From Epiperipatus broadwayi (taxonomy: Eukaryota; Onychophora; Udeonychophora; Euonychophora; Peripatidae): 64,000 bases of DNA. Numbering within the stretch: the stretch's first letter is position 1; each line of letters starts with the position of its first letter. The notes under the pieces were generated by a model, which had not been told where the DNA came from, did not search any database, and was given only the letters and a program-made list of their open reading frames with translations. Below are positions 23,802 to 37,899 of the stretch, one piece after another. A program made the translations under genes and the position numbers. The stretch is taken from positions 5,644,001 to 5,708,000 of the forward strand of contig JAQFVV010012395.1 of the NCBI GenBank assembly GCA_028023455.1. The letters run 5' to 3'.

Positions 23802-23882
23802 AAACATCACATGACCACCTCCTCTTATGCTTGTGTATAACTGTTGTTAAAACAGGCAAAACTCTATATATATTGCCACACA
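23802..23882 (-). repeat. Short family A fragment
   Basis: AAACATCACATGACCACC...CTTATGCTTG...GTTAAAACAGGCAAAACTCT matches the start of the units at 8434 and 8881 (the AACAGG subfamily). It ends before the hammerhead region. Confidence 0.55.
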
Positions 23883-25199
23883 CATTTTTTTTTTAAACAT
23901 ATGGCCCACTTCAGAACAAAATTTTTTTTATTTGATTACAAAATGATAATTCATTTGATCATTTATTAAGAAAGCGTTTTATAAATTCTTTTAAATTATG
24001 TTTAAAAAACATTTTATTTAACAAAAACACTGTATCAAATTTTGGGTAGGATGGCAAGGAGGAAACCAAAGAAAAAATGCCTATGCTTCCAACTTATTAA
24101 GAAAATGTTAATAAACAAAATTGTGTCAGATTTAACACTCTCGAATCAAGACATTTTCTACTATTAATAACATCTGATGGAAGTTTTAGAAAATGCTCAA
24201 TTCATGTCTGGACTTGATTTCTTTTTAATTTAATTTCACAGATGAAATATATATATATTATAAATAATCATATTTGAATTTTGAAAATATTGACAAAATG
24301 TTTGTAAATACAAAAGATTTAAACCTTCACACTACAATGTGAAAGTAAACAATCTTGAGAAAATAAATATTCTTTTTTATTTGCATTTATGATAAATCTA
24401 TCAAATTCTGTTTTAAAATCTGATATTTGCTTTGAAATTATTATAATATTTGAAAAGAGCTGCAGTATCAATTCTGTCAGGTAAATGACAAGTGTAGTCA
24501 AACTTTGCCATGAGTTTCCTTAGTGTCTATTACGATCAAATTTATTAACTTCTATTTTTAAAAATTAAATATAAATGATTAAAATAAAAGTGTACATATA
24601 TATTATTTTTGTTTTAAATAATTATCAATCAATTAGTGTGTAAAAATAATCAGAAATATTTAATAAATAAGCAAACTTTTTTTTTTATTCCCAAAATTTT
24701 GTGTGAAAATGATTCTTGAATTAATAAATCAATAAAAGCAGGCCTCGTAGAAACTGTATTTAGAAATGGCAATGGTAAAAAATGCTGCAGAATCAACATT
24801 CTATTTCTAAAGTAAAAAAGCTATGGAAAAAAAAAACAAGAATAATTATGAATACGTTAATGAGAGCACAAATGACTATTAATCATGCTATTTGTGGTAG
24901 AGCAGAAAATTTATTAAACTTATAAATTTTAATGCTTTATCTTTTGTTGTCTTATAACTGTAATACTGTATACTGATATAGTGGTTATAATGGTTTTACT
25001 ATATTTTATAGATTAACTAATATTTTAATTACTGTTTTAAATAAAGAATTCATTACATAAAATGGTGCCACATTTAAAGTCTGATAATAATTATATAAAT
25101 TAAATAAATTCAATTACAACACATACATGTTATCAAATCAAGTTATTTCTAATCAGTATAAATGACTAATAGTATGCAATAAATTAGATCTGATTTTAC
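23883..25199. other. AT-rich non-coding DNA left of AKAP17A exon 2
   Basis: Presumed AKAP17A intron beyond exon 2. I looked for the next, lysine/glutamate- and RS-rich exon on the minus strand here and did not see it. Confidence 0.5.
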
Positions 25200-25348
25200 C
25201 TCTCTATTTCTTTCTTCTTCTCTTCTTCTTCATTGTCTTTCTTTAACTTTTCTTGTTTTTGCCATTCTAAATCCTTCAACATTTGAGCTTCTGCTTTGCG
25301 TTTGGTAATATTTTTTTCACTGAGATGCTTTGTTTTATCAAAATCAAC
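25200..25348 (-). CDS. AKAP17A: AKAP17A, coding exon 2 (partial gene)
   Basis: A 149-nt exon. The acceptor reads TTTTATCGATAG before GTTGAT, and the donor is GAGAG followed by GTAAAATC. It joins the exon at 55021-55779 in phase 0, giving DIK then VDFDKTKHLS, which matches the vertebrate order ...NIKVSFDSTKHLS. It encodes 49 residues plus two bases of the next codon: KTKHLSEKNITKRKAEAQML and then a run rich in lysine and glutamate. That is the start of the long charged coiled-coil region which in the vertebrate protein precedes the PKA-binding helices and the RS-rich tail. The frame leaves in phase 2. Later exons are not in the window. Homology is strong from motif order; expression is inferred. 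Confidence 0.88.
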
Positions 25349-28300
25349 CTATCGATAAAAAATGATAATGAACGAATAATCATAAGCAATAAAATTACAT
25401 TTCACAAATGAAAAAAAAAATCCAAACAGAATAAGAAATACATATGTAAAATTTGGATTTAAAATAACATTATATAATCAAAAGTGAACTAATTAAGTAC
25501 TCTATTTACACAAAAATAATATGGAAAATAAAATAAAAAATATTTGAACAGTTGAAATGTGGAAATAATAAGAAATAAAAAGAGAACAAAGATATATAAA
25601 TAATATTGATCATATAAACAAATTCAACATGCTTTAGGAATTAAATGATATTTTATCATCAAATTGACAGGCTAATTACAACTAACACCATTTGTCCAAA
25701 ATGAGATTTTTAAATTTTCTTTGATTAGAAATTGCTTTTTGAGTTTATCATTCTTATTAATATGCTCCACACTGCCACTCTATCACTGCATTAAACCACA
25801 TAGTTCAAGGTCGTGTATAACAGCTCCGGCAATGACGCTTCAATGTTCAAACTTATTAGTTCCTGAGCAGTAAATCATTCAATTATTTATTTATATATTA
25901 CTATGTTAAAGTGTACAAGACACTAAACACCTTTTTAATGGTTAGTCTATTTGCTTAATATTTCCATGCTCTACAGTTTAACTTGTGCTAATTCTTGGGT
26001 GGGTGTTTATTTATTGTCAACCAAAGAGTAAAGAAAGACCTAAACAATCTAGATTGGTGAGATATATGATGATGTGTTATCTATAAATAAAAAAAAAAAA
26101 ACCAACTAATTTAATATATACTCATCACTGATGAAAAAGAGGTGTCATACATTTCTGAAAAATGAGACTAATCAGTTTTATCTGCTAACTTAAAATACTT
26201 CTGATTCTTTTACAAGAATGATATATTCCACACAAAACATCGCATGTTAGTTTATTCATATTACCTCCATTAGAAGCAATAATTTATTCTATTTATCGAA
26301 ATGGCTTATAATCCATTCTATTTACTCAAATGGCTCAGGAATAAAATGAATTACTGCTCCTGAGAATGGACACCCATGTGATATTTGGTTCACTATACAC
26401 AACCCTTAACAAAGAATTAGAGATACTTGCAGTTAATATAAAACAGATAATTAAAATAGTGTATATAATAGTTGGCCTAGTACATATTTTAAGAGATTTT
26501 GTGTAGATCAGCTGAAATTTTATCCAAGAAGCTTAAGATTTTTGCCCTCAGGTAACAGGTCTATAGTCAACTTAACTAACCAGTCAATATTGATCAGTAA
26601 ATGGATATTTATCTATCCTTAGTTAAAGAGTAAAAGAAAGATAAGTAACTGCCAAATCCTCATTAACAATTGTCAAACCTGGGAAATACTGCCTTCTATT
26701 TCATAGTTCCCCTAAGGGGAAGGGGTTGTTGAAGCCTTTGACATTGCAGTGGGCCATTTATTACAAAAGGCTGTTTTACCTACTTATTTAAAATGATCTG
26801 TTTAATAAAACAATAGATGTAATTGGAGGGGGGGGGTATGAAAAATAATTATATTTCTTAAAATACATACACAAACACAAATAAAAAAAGTATAAAATTA
26901 AAATAATAATAATAATAAAAACTCACAGAATAAAAAATAAAAAAAGATATATAAAATTTCATTGGTTTGATAGTTTTTCTATAAAAATTATTCCTAGATC
27001 ACTTGGCTGATCTTGGATCTTTGTTGTTCTAAATACTTTTTTTATATTATTTTTCAGTTTAAAAAAACTACCTTCAGATTATCTGAGAAATACTTTATTT
27101 TATAGCTAAAATAAAATAACAGATTCTCCATTATCCTATACAACAACAATAATAATGCTGCAATACACATATTTCTGTTTATAATAGTATTCATTTGTGT
27201 TTCACATTTTAGAAAAGTACATTTAAAATTAAAAATAAATACAGTATAGTAATTTTTATTATATTATTTTTATAGATGCTCTTTAGCTAATTCTGTTATT
27301 AAAATTTAATTGAAATTTATTATTTTGATATTCCTACTTCCAACGTTTTGATCCAATTAAACATAGATCAAAGAAAAAAAATTACACTATTACTTTCAAT
27401 GAAATACTTTAAAAGAAGCCTAAAAGTTCATTTATAATACAAAACAATATTAATTAGATTGAAATAAAAATATAATAACCTCTTGGCTTGCAGTAAATGA
27501 AAAAAAGATAGGAAGTTGCTAAAAAAATCATTTGTAATTTTAATATTTTTCTCTTTTCTTTTAACAACTAAGAATAATTTCAAAGAATAATAATGAAAAT
27601 ATAAAACATTTAATAATAATAATAAAACAATAATATAAAAAGTTGTTTGGATTTATAAAGAACCTTTTGATACTTGCTTCATCCATTCTTCTCTCCTTTT
27701 CTTCCATTGTATAGCTATTAATCTAATATTTTATTTTGTCTTAGTTGATTTCCTATCCATTTTAGATATCAAAAATGCTTACTTTGCTACTTTTTCCATT
27801 CCATTTTTCTCCATATACTTATGATCTAATACAACAATTTTTTTTTATTATTATTATTCACTTTATAAAGATCTTCTAATCCTCTTACAAACATGTTCTA
27901 AACATCTCATTGCTTTGATCAGACAAAATCATTTTTAATTCTTAAAGTACTTTGTTTTTTTTAAATTTGTGCCCCCCAGAATTTATCTTATGAATATTAA
28001 AATTTCAATGTTACATAAATTTAATAATACAGTTTTTGAAATCATATAAAGGTATCTCAAGGTAAGATATTTTTATAAATCCCTTTAACTCTAGATTTAT
28101 TGAATAACGAATAAAATCCTAGTTAGATTATAATAAATAAGACATACACTTCCCCTAGGCTAATATCTTATCATAATTATAACAACAACAACAATATTAC
28201 TAACTTAATAAAATACAATGTGATCTCTTAAATTTAGAATAAAAGAAAGAATAAGCCAGGAACTTACTCAGATAATAAGAATGGGTATGGGATTTGGTAG

Positions 28301-29735
28301 CCATCCTAAATATTTTAGAATAAATCTACCTTAACGCCTTCTAAATATAAATTAGGTTCTTGTACAAATTAAATCTTATCAAAATAATAACAACTATAAT
28401 CTTCTAATATGAAAATGATGTAGAATGAACATATACAGTGATTTGACCTAAGAAAATTGAATTAGTTAAAGTGATCCAAAGTGACAAAACAAATTGCAAT
28501 ATTTTATTAGGCAAATATATCTTTCTTAGATGTTCTACTAATGCTTAAATAATTTAATAAAGTGACTCATAAATTTAAATGTTATGTATCTTACAGTAAA
28601 CATCTTAAAAAATAATTGTATAATCTTTTATAGGCATTTAAAATTTTAAGTAATGTTTAAAATGAGTTATGTTTGATTATTGGGATAATTTCTAATTAAC
28701 AAGTGGGATGATTAGATATTACTTACAACAATTTATTTTACAGCAAAATAACAATTTACAATTAGTTAATCTTCAAGTCCACATAGATTAAAAATTTTTC
28801 ACAAAGTTGTTTCTGCAAAATACTGCTTTATTAAAATACACTCCATTGGATTAGAAAAATAATCCATCATATTAAAAAAAATCCATCATGTTAGCAAAAT
28901 AATCTATTATATTAAAGTAACTTTTAGTATTAATTTCATTATCAAAAATTCTCATTTATTATCTCATATGAATATTTTTCATACTCAATAATAATAATAG
29001 CTTAGCAATCCATTGATGAAGGAGTTATAAGGTAAATGTATATGATCTATTCCTGCCCAAAATAAATTTTAAACTTTAAAACTAATTGTTTATCATATTT
29101 AATCCTAACACATAACAAAGCTCAAATATAGGACTAACACTTTTACAATGTATTTATCACATTTTAAGCCAACGATAAATTCTAATTAGAGGTAAGGTAG
29201 AATTCCTCAAAACCCTGATAATGCCACTAAAATATCAGATACGGTCATGGTAAAATTTTACAGATGCTTTATTAAACATACTAAGTCTACAAGCAAGATC
29301 AATCTTCAATATTCATAAAGTAAAGAGAAGTGAAAGTATGATGGAATTACTCATAGGACAGACCAACTTTTGAGAGCTAGTAAAGGATTTAGGACTTTGT
29401 CACTAGTCCCGGAAAATAATGAGAATGCATATCAGAAACAAAATACTAAATAGGAATTGCCTTAAAATAGAAAGGGCATTAACTACAATTTCTAAAATAT
29501 ATGCTATGAGCTTACAAAAGGTAGCAGAACAACAAATAATAACAGAGCTCAATGCTTCTATCTCTTCTGGAAAATAAAATAGCAAAATTAATGATGGAGA
29601 CTAACTACCATCCATAAAATATAATGGCATGTAAAAGCACTTCTAAATATAGAGAAAATAATTCTACTATCTGCAATAAAATACTATAACAACTAACTAA
29701 TGTAAAATATGATAAATACAACAAGTAATACAAGT

Positions 29736-30125
29736 ACCATACAGTAGTGCCACCAAATGCAAGCCTTTGTAATGAATGGATGCAGGAAGATTTGTGCATA
29801 AAATCCCTATCTAGTGCCTACTCATCCAATATACCCATACTAGTTTCTAACTTGTGGCTTTAATTAGTGATGAGCATTAGATTTGAGAGCACTGCACCTA
29901 GAACTTAGGATCTAATTCAAACCTCCAGCAGCCACCTTTTACCTATTTGATTAACTATAAAGCTAAGAGCCCAAAATAAAAACAACATAATGTTTCCAAG
30001 CCAAGCTCCTAGCTTCATAGTTGAAGCTGGAAATATAGTACATATTCCTGCTTCACCTAGTGCCAATGTCATCAGCACTAGTCTGGGTTTGAACACAATC
30101 TTTATTAACTGACACCCATCTCATA
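29736..30125 (-). mobile_element. Family A single unit, decayed
   Basis: About one unit in minus orientation, from CCATACAGTAGTGCC to CTGACACCCAT. The hammerhead region (29814-29892) is recognisable, but the core CTGATGA has become CTAATTA and stem II is damaged. No clear target duplication was found. Confidence 0.55.
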
Positions 30126-30539
30126 ATAGGTGGTAGTATATTTTAATCAATATTATAATCTTTTATATTTCATTAATCTTATTTTATAATTAAAACTAAC
30201 CTTTTTATATTAGTTTATTTATTTTATATTTGTAAAAATGTATATTGTGTTTATTTTATCAAATTGAATTGAATCCTAGATATCTATAAAATGTTACAAA
30301 TATTTCCAAATTCTTTATTAAAGTTCTTTTTTTTTTCAATTATTTAAACAATGTAATATTTTAAGAAATATTTTGTAAATTTCTACTTAAATTTATGTCA
30401 AATATGTGTGAAAGTCATTGTACCAAATTCCTAAAATTTTTCTGAATAAAATCTATATTTTTGTTACTTTAAACCTTAATTAAATAGATTTTGTTAGTAC
30501 AATGACTGATAAATTTAATATGCTTGTTGTTGTTTTTGT

Positions 30540-32950
30540 AATTAGGAAATCAACCCTTGGGGCATGTAGGATTATAGATTTCCCTCCAAAGCACCAACCT
30601 CAGAGTACTGCTTAGAGCAATTACAATTGGTGGTCAGTATAGATTGAATCCTGTAGATAAGACCAGAACACATAAATAGTGAAAAATTTGATAAGAGAGG
30701 GATAATTATTATTGTTGAGTTTACTGAAGAGAAGTGATTAATCTATATACAAGACATCGTGACTAAAAGAATGGCTGGCTAAAAGATCGACCATGCTTCC
30801 CGGAGCTCTGTCTCACCAGTTCATCAATGCCATCCAGTGCTGTCAACATCTAGACGGAACCTGTCTGTGTCAAGTAAACCTGCTAATACTCTGACTGTAA
30901 CTGCCTCTGTCAAGCTGTGAAACATCTTCCAATAGGTATATTATTATAATCTCCAATTTGCTGCAAGCCACTGATTTTATTTCACTTGTTTAAATCAATA
31001 TTAATTTATATATTTTATATATCTGTGTAATGTTTATACGGCTTGGTTTAAAATGAGTCTTTTAATTTTATTCAATTTAAAATATCAATTCTTATAAAAT
31101 TTTACATTATTTTGATGCGGCAAATTAAATTAAATTTTGTTGGTTTGTTTAGATTATTTGACTTACTGAAATGGCCAACTACAAAATTCAATGAGCTATT
31201 AACTTTAAATCCTCCCCCTGTTATTTTTTTTTTAATTTAAAAATCATTACAAGAAGACTTCCTTCTGTATATTAATTAATAGAAAGCTCATTTAGTTTTG
31301 TACCTCATATATATATTTATTTGAATGATTGAAATTATTTTAAAAGTATCTTACTATTACCTCCAATTTAAAATAGCCCTGTAATTATTTCTGAAAGAAT
31401 AAATAATTTTAGTGAATCAATTAAGTAAAATTTATCATAGAATTTTATCAGTATATATATTTCATACACATATTTTATTTGTCAGAAAATATTAAAATTA
31501 TGATTTACAATTTATTAGCTTGATATTTAATGCCCATCTATGTTAATTAAAGACAAGTCCTATTTTGTAATCTTCCGTGATGAGTGAGGAAAACAATTTT
31601 ATATTTTAGTTTTAATTCTTGCCTTTCTTTTTGTAATATAATTTACTATTCATTCATTAATGACCTAACGTTTCTGGGACTTTACATTATATCAGGGAGC
31701 CAATGATTTTAATCAGGATTTATTATTTTGTTAATGATACACTATCTATCTATATACGTCTAAGGCATTGTGTACTTATAGTTACAACCATTTCTTTATT
31801 ATTGCTATTCTTGCTTTGCTACCAACCTCTTAGGACCTTCAGAATCTAACCAGTCCAATCTTTTACACTCCCTCAACATAGACATAATTCATACCAAGGG
31901 ATCTTTTCGAGCAATGCCATTAAGATGTGTATGCACATCAAAATATTATTATGATTATTTAGACATGCTTTGGCTGGAGGGCTAACATTTCTCTTATCCC
32001 CTGTACATATCAGGAACTTCTTTAGCAAAGTCACCCAGAGGTTCATAGCAGACCTCATTTCTTTTGTTGTAATTTGTAATAGCATACTGCCCTCATCATC
32101 ATTTTATAGCTTTATGTAGCAATCCTGAAATGCTCTCTGCCATGATGGCATGTCCTTTACAAACAAATTTCGTAATTAATTAAATCTGACTGTATAATTG
32201 TCAATTACTTATTTAGGAACTATTTTGCTTCCCACACTCATTATATACAAATGATTTTAAATGTAATAGTATTTTAAATGCATATCTTTCATATCTTGTA
32301 ATATATATAAAATAGATTTGTAATCGTTCAAAGAGGGCTAATAACATTTTATTGCTGATTGGTTTTTGGCCAACCAATTAACAAACTTTTACATTGTTTG
32401 TCAAAGCCGCATCAAAACGAATTAAATAAAATAACCAAGTTGTATAAACAAAGACTTAACTTATTTTGTACTAAATTCTTTAATAAATTCCTATAATATT
32501 GTCATTTAAATAAGCTTAGTTTGTCATCACTCCCAATCTCTAAGGTTAATTACTCTATTTGCTTATAATATTTATTTGATGTAAATTCACTTCTTTATAA
32601 TGTTGCCATAAAGAATTATCATTATTACGGTTCAAACTATTAGTAATCGATCAAACCATATCTGTACCGTTCTGCAATCGTCAGAATCCATTAAATCATT
32701 GATTTTTCATATAAACCCTCTTATTATTTTGAGTCTCTATGTGAACAATGACCTCCAGCTGGGACGGAATAAAACCAAGCACTGCTAGTGTCATCACAAA
32801 CGTTATCCATTAGTCAGAGAGGCAATAATTTAGGCAAATAGGTTAGGATTCATCCTTGTCCTGACATATGTATCTTGTGCATGGTTGGATTCAAGGTACT
32901 TTTGCTTGGATTATTGGTCTTGTTGAATGAATACACGATTTTGACCAGCA
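30540..32950. other. Anonymous, less AT-rich intronic region
   Basis: Composition resembles 16.4-19.35 kb and 42.5-45.4 kb, which may be decayed LTR-element DNA. AATTGGTGGTCAGTATAGA near 30623 recalls a primer-binding-site junction but has no partner LTR. Short frames (for example 31873-32085, minus) show no known domain. Confidence 0.3.
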
Positions 32951-32952
32951 CA

Positions 32953-33219
32953 TAGTTAACTAAATAGATAAAAGATAGATGCTGGAGAGTTGCATTAGGA
33001 TTTAGATGCAGTGCTCTCAAGTCCAAAGTTTCTCAATGATGAAAGCCACAATCTAGAAACTAGTTTGGGGATGTTGGGTGGGTAGGCACTAAATAGGGAT
33101 TTTATGCATAAATGTTCCTGCATTCATTGATTACAAAGGCTTGCACTTAGTGTCACTACTGTTTGGTACTCTTATTAAGAGCACGTGTGAGCATATGAAA
33201 TGGTGATCATGTGATGAAT
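32953..33219 (+). mobile_element. Family A partial unit
   Basis: Plus-orientation copy from GATGCTGGAGAG to GTGATCATGTGATGA. The hammerhead region (33011-33089) keeps GAAAC-TA-GT and stem I, but the core reads ATGATGA (first base changed) and the triplet ends in T. Probably inactive. Confidence 0.55.
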
Positions 33220-36200
33220 TAATTAATACCAAATATGGTTCTATTAACATTAGGCAATAATAAATAAATCATAAAAATATACATCAGCTTATTCGGTTTA
33301 CAGTAGTAACATAATATACCTTCATAAATAAATTATTCATATTTTTAAAGAAGGGCACATACTACTTCAAAATATGTTCATATGATAAAGTACTATTCGA
33401 AAACTTTAATATTTAAAATATATAGCATATAACATGACCAAGCACATGATAACGGTATAAAACCATAATATAAATAAACTCAACCTTTTTTTTTTTACCA
33501 TAAATAAATTATATTAAATAATAATATGCTTCTGTTCATTTTTGACCAATTTTCCATTATTTGAACACGAAGAAGAATGTTGGCAGTAGCATCTAGTGGA
33601 TAGCATATATCCATTATACAATTTCTTCATATATCTTGGGCAAATTCAATTCATTCTATTATCACTATGTAATAAGTTAAAGGCCATTCATTCAATGTAT
33701 TCATAGATTTATAGTGTAATAAAGATTTAAAGTATTGTAGTAAATATATCATAACTTCTTAATTTAAGTTTATATAATTAATTCATTGAGCAAATATTCT
33801 AAATTAGTATTAGCAATATCAGAGGATAAGGAAAGCACTTCAATTATTAGTCTTCATTAACATTGTTGAACACTTGCAGGAAAGAATGTTTGACTTAACC
33901 ATTATCTTCAAGACCTCAGCGATTTCCATAACAATGCACAGTAGGTAAAAATCTTTTATGAGTTTTAATAAACATTTGTGAAGGTTTCATAAAGTTATTA
34001 AAATATAAAAAAATTATTTTAATTCATGAATTGGAATGTCATTATCACAAGAAAAGTTTGGTATTTTCATTTATGAAATAAACATTTTAAAATTCATATA
34101 TTTTATCAATTAAACAGTTGAAGTTAAATTTTATTACCCTGTCTTAAGAGAAATTATTTCTTTCCTCTTTCAAAGGGAAGATCAAACTAAAATCATTATA
34201 ATACTAAAAAAAAAAATCTTGTACTGTTTCTTTCTTTAAAAACAATAATAAATAGCATCTTTTAATTTAAAAAATGATGCGGCACACGTGAATTATTATT
34301 AGAATTATAAATTATTTTAATCAATTCTTTTCTTTTGCAGAATTAATTATTATTGAACATTAAAAAAAAAAATAGTTCTTATTTAAATTACATTCTTTAT
34401 TCCATGTAAATTAATTCTAAATAATATATCAACTGAGGAATATTATGAAGAAGCTATTAAGAAATTATTAGCATTTTTGCTAATGTTCTTGTCAATAGTA
34501 GAATCGGATATTCTTTGGCAATTTTAATTATAATATAGACATTCAATTTATTTCTAAAATTGGCAATTGTTTTCCAGTCATAGTGATAGCAATAACAATT
34601 TTCAAAATTTTCCATCGTAGAAAATTTTAAAAATAATATTCTAAATATTGTAATAACAAATTATATTACCATCCATTGGCAGTTACAGAGACTTCTTATC
34701 TTGGTGTTTCTGTTCAGACAATTGTGTCGAAATATAAGTTTAGCCTAACATACTGACTAATATAAAACAAAAGTTTTAAAGAAAATTACACTGTTACAAA
34801 ATTAAATTGATTGAAAACCTTGAGAAAATGAAGAGACTGGCGAAGACTGATGTCAGTTGTCTGTCTTACCTTATTTATACCTTAGTCATATGATCATTTT
34901 ATCAGACTGCTTATTTATTTTTGAACTTACAACCTCTCCTCTGACTAATTTGAATCCTTGTCCTATCTATCACCAAGAAAATTTGTTAATCAAAAATTAT
35001 TTAATTAAAATTTTAACTTTGCAATAAATGAACTTTTGTCTAGATGCTTGAATTAATTAAAAATACATCCTGATTGAATAAAAATAATTAATTAAAAACT
35101 ATAAATAACCAGGATAAAAATAAAATATTACATAATATAAAATTTAAATTATATCTTTAAATCAATCACATAACACAAATTAATACATTTATTTATTACA
35201 CTTTTAAATCTAAACAAATCTCAGAATAGGTTTTAAAATTATTTTTAAGAATATTTAAGCTAAATATCAAATAAATATAATATTTACCCATATATTCAAC
35301 ATTTATTAAAATCTTTTATAATTTAATTAGTTTTAAAAATATTTAACAAGAATATTTTATTTTCAAAGTTAATTAAATATTATAAGTTTAGTTTTCAAAC
35401 CAGCAAACCAAAATACAGGATTTGAACTTGATTTCTTAATTTTAAAAATCAATATAAGCTTTTTAAACATTTTTACAGTTAAAATAAAACTAAATGAGCA
35501 TTTTAAATTTTAAATTATGCTTTTTATCATTGACATTATTAGCTTTTGAAAATGTAAAGATGTTTAAAATATCTGAAAGATAAATTTAAATTAAAACTCA
35601 TTATCATTTATGCTGTATCAAAAATATTTTACAGCTAGATAACAGATAAATACTGATATAGCATCCCTTATATGTAACAATTATAGCACTATAAAATATT
35701 CACAATAGTTTACTTAAAGAAAAATTATGCCATATAATTTATTTTTTTTAGATGTCTTGGCATAAAGTTTTAACTAAACATTTTATCTTCTGCCAAAGCT
35801 AAAGGTTATAATATATATAACAATTTTATAAAAATAATATATTTATTCATATCATATCATTTTACAGTGATTGTTTTTTTTTAAATTAAAATACAAAGTA
35901 TTCTTTGCTGTCCTTTTTTTTTTTCTTTATTAATTTAAAATTCAAAAGTTAAAAATTGCAAGGGCTCAATTTTTGAATTTGAATTCTTTTCAAGTATTTC
36001 TGTATGTACTTGTTTGTCAGTTTCTTTTATTATTCTGATTTATATTTTATCAAATAACCAAAGTTACTTGCTGAAACTTATAAAGTACTGCTAAACTAAA
36101 AACTTTGAAGGAATAGTTACATATCTTTTATGCACATTCACAGTGTGGTTTGTTCGCCAAAATGAATGTTCATTAAATTTTTTTTTTTCAATACAGTTTT

Positions 36201-36720
36201 CAATTTTTCTTAAAATATATAAAATCTTGAACTATGATTTAATTAACTAGAAATATACAAAATATCTATTTTTGAAACTAGTTTATCTTACTACATACAT
36301 AAATTTATAAATATCAAGTAAAAAAAAAAAATTCTTCATATTTAAAATCAAGACTTTAATATATTTTGCTGACTACTATTCTTATTATTTTTTTTGCATG
36401 ACTCTCACCACAAGTATTCAAATGTATTATTACACTGAAAACAAATCTTCAATGTTGATTGTATAGTTGTGAATCCACATTTCACTTCGGCTATGATGAT
36501 TCAATGAATTTTTATACCTGTATATAATCATTATATTTGTATTAATTCCAGATTTTTAAATGCTATATGCAATTATTATGATAATAAATAAAATACAAAT
36601 ATACACAAAACATTTTGCAAATTATATTATATGCTTGAAGCTTTATACATATTTTAGAAAATAATAATCATTAAATTGTTTTATTTATAATTTTATATAA
36701 TATACATACTCCATTCCTTT
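33220..36720. other. AT-rich intronic DNA
   Basis: Homopolymer runs and short AT repeats only. No gene, RNA or repeat family recognised. Confidence 0.5.
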
Positions 36721-36734
36721 CAAATATGAAGATT

Positions 36735-36840
36735 TGTCAAGCATTGGTGGTCGAGAGGTCAGCATAGCTGCTTTACAAGCAGTTGTCCTGGGTTAGTGGG
36801 TTCGCTTCTCGGCCGATACTATGACACATGAAAAAAAAAA
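36735..36840 (+). mobile_element. tRNA-derived SINE with 9-bp TSD
   Basis: The head contains a perfect polymerase III A box (TGGTCGAGAGG), an anticodon-like arm (GCTGC-TTTACAA-GCAGT) and a B box close to consensus (GGTTCGCTTCT). The body ends GATACTATGACACATG and an A run. The direct repeat ATGAAGATT at 36726-36734 and 36841-36849 flanks it. Length is about 106 bp. The imperfect B box, absence of cloverleaf ends, A tail and TSD show it is a retroposed SINE and not a working tRNA gene. Such elements are transcribed by Pol III and copied by a LINE. Confidence 0.75.
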
Positions 36841-37149
36841 ATGAAGATTAAGATTTCTCTACATTACAAATATTAATTGTGGTATTACTTTTCCATTCTA
36901 AAACCATTATGTAAACATTTAATAAATCAATGAAGATTAAATAGCAATAAAAGAAGAGCTCCATAAATTGTTTGCAGCTTATTACATTTTTTGATTAAGG
37001 GTATTGATTTTTTAGTCTGCTATTCAAAAACCCCAAAATTTTAAATCCAAATTAATTTTTTTGGGCAAAATTATAAAAGTCTAATAATAGAAGATTTAGT
37101 TTCATTGTCATTAAGTATCCTTTGATTTTATTTAAAACTCACATTGTAG

Positions 37150-37400
37150 TTTCTAGAGAACACAAATCTCATTACTAATTAATGAAGATAAGTTAATAAA
37201 TGGTACAAAGACAAAGCTAAACGTATATTTATGGTTTCTAGAAAAACAGATGTCACCACTAACTAATTATTGAAGCTAGTGTTAATAAATGATAAAGACC
37301 AAGCTGATCTTACAATATAGCTTCTAGAAAAAACAAATGTCATTATTACTAATTAACAAAGCTGGTGTTAATAAATGATATAGAGACCAAGCTGACCATT
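37150..37400. repeat. Three diverged tandem copies, period about 85 bp
   Basis: TTCTAGA-AA-ACA-AT followed by ACTAATTA and GTTAATAAATG recur from 37151, 37236 and 37322. The later two copies share ACCAAGCTGA. Non-coding minisatellite-like array within the intron. Confidence 0.7.
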
Positions 37401-37899
37401 CTTGCAGCAGAATATATATTAAAAAGACTACATATTTAAAATGTCAAACTATTGCTTATTTAGATTTAATCCTTGTATTTATAATTAGAAAAAAAGATTA
37501 TAAAATTACTAGAATTATTATTCATAATTTTTAAACAAATAAATTATATAAAACAAAATCAATACCAAATGTTAAGATTATTAAAGATTAAATACATTCA
37601 TAACAAATATGATTCTGAATTAGTCAAAAATAGTGTAAGAAATTATTTTATTACAAATTTTATTGATGACAATATAAAAACAATTTCCAGATATAAAATT
37701 GAAAAATACATGTATAATGTGATACACAAATCATTGCAGCCTCAGCTTTTATGCATATCATGGTTTGAACAGGTACATGTGTACTAATGTTTATTTTCAT
37801 TTGTTAAAAAATATTTTCCTATTCTGCACCATGGTTAAAAATAAAATAAATAGTCAAAAAAAATTTTTGAGTTAAGATGAAATTCACCTTATGCAAAAA

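Noticed and set aside
26128-26165. CTGATGA on the plus strand as another hammerhead core
   Set aside because: No stem II hairpin and no GAAA at the right spacing.
30068-30095. CTGATGA on the minus strand next to family A sequence
   Set aside because: It lacks a following hairpin and GAAA; it lies outside the hammerhead part of the unit.
36735-36815. Functional tRNA gene with a TAC-like anticodon
   Set aside because: The B box is imperfect, acceptor-stem pairing is absent, and the A tail plus TSD show a SINE.
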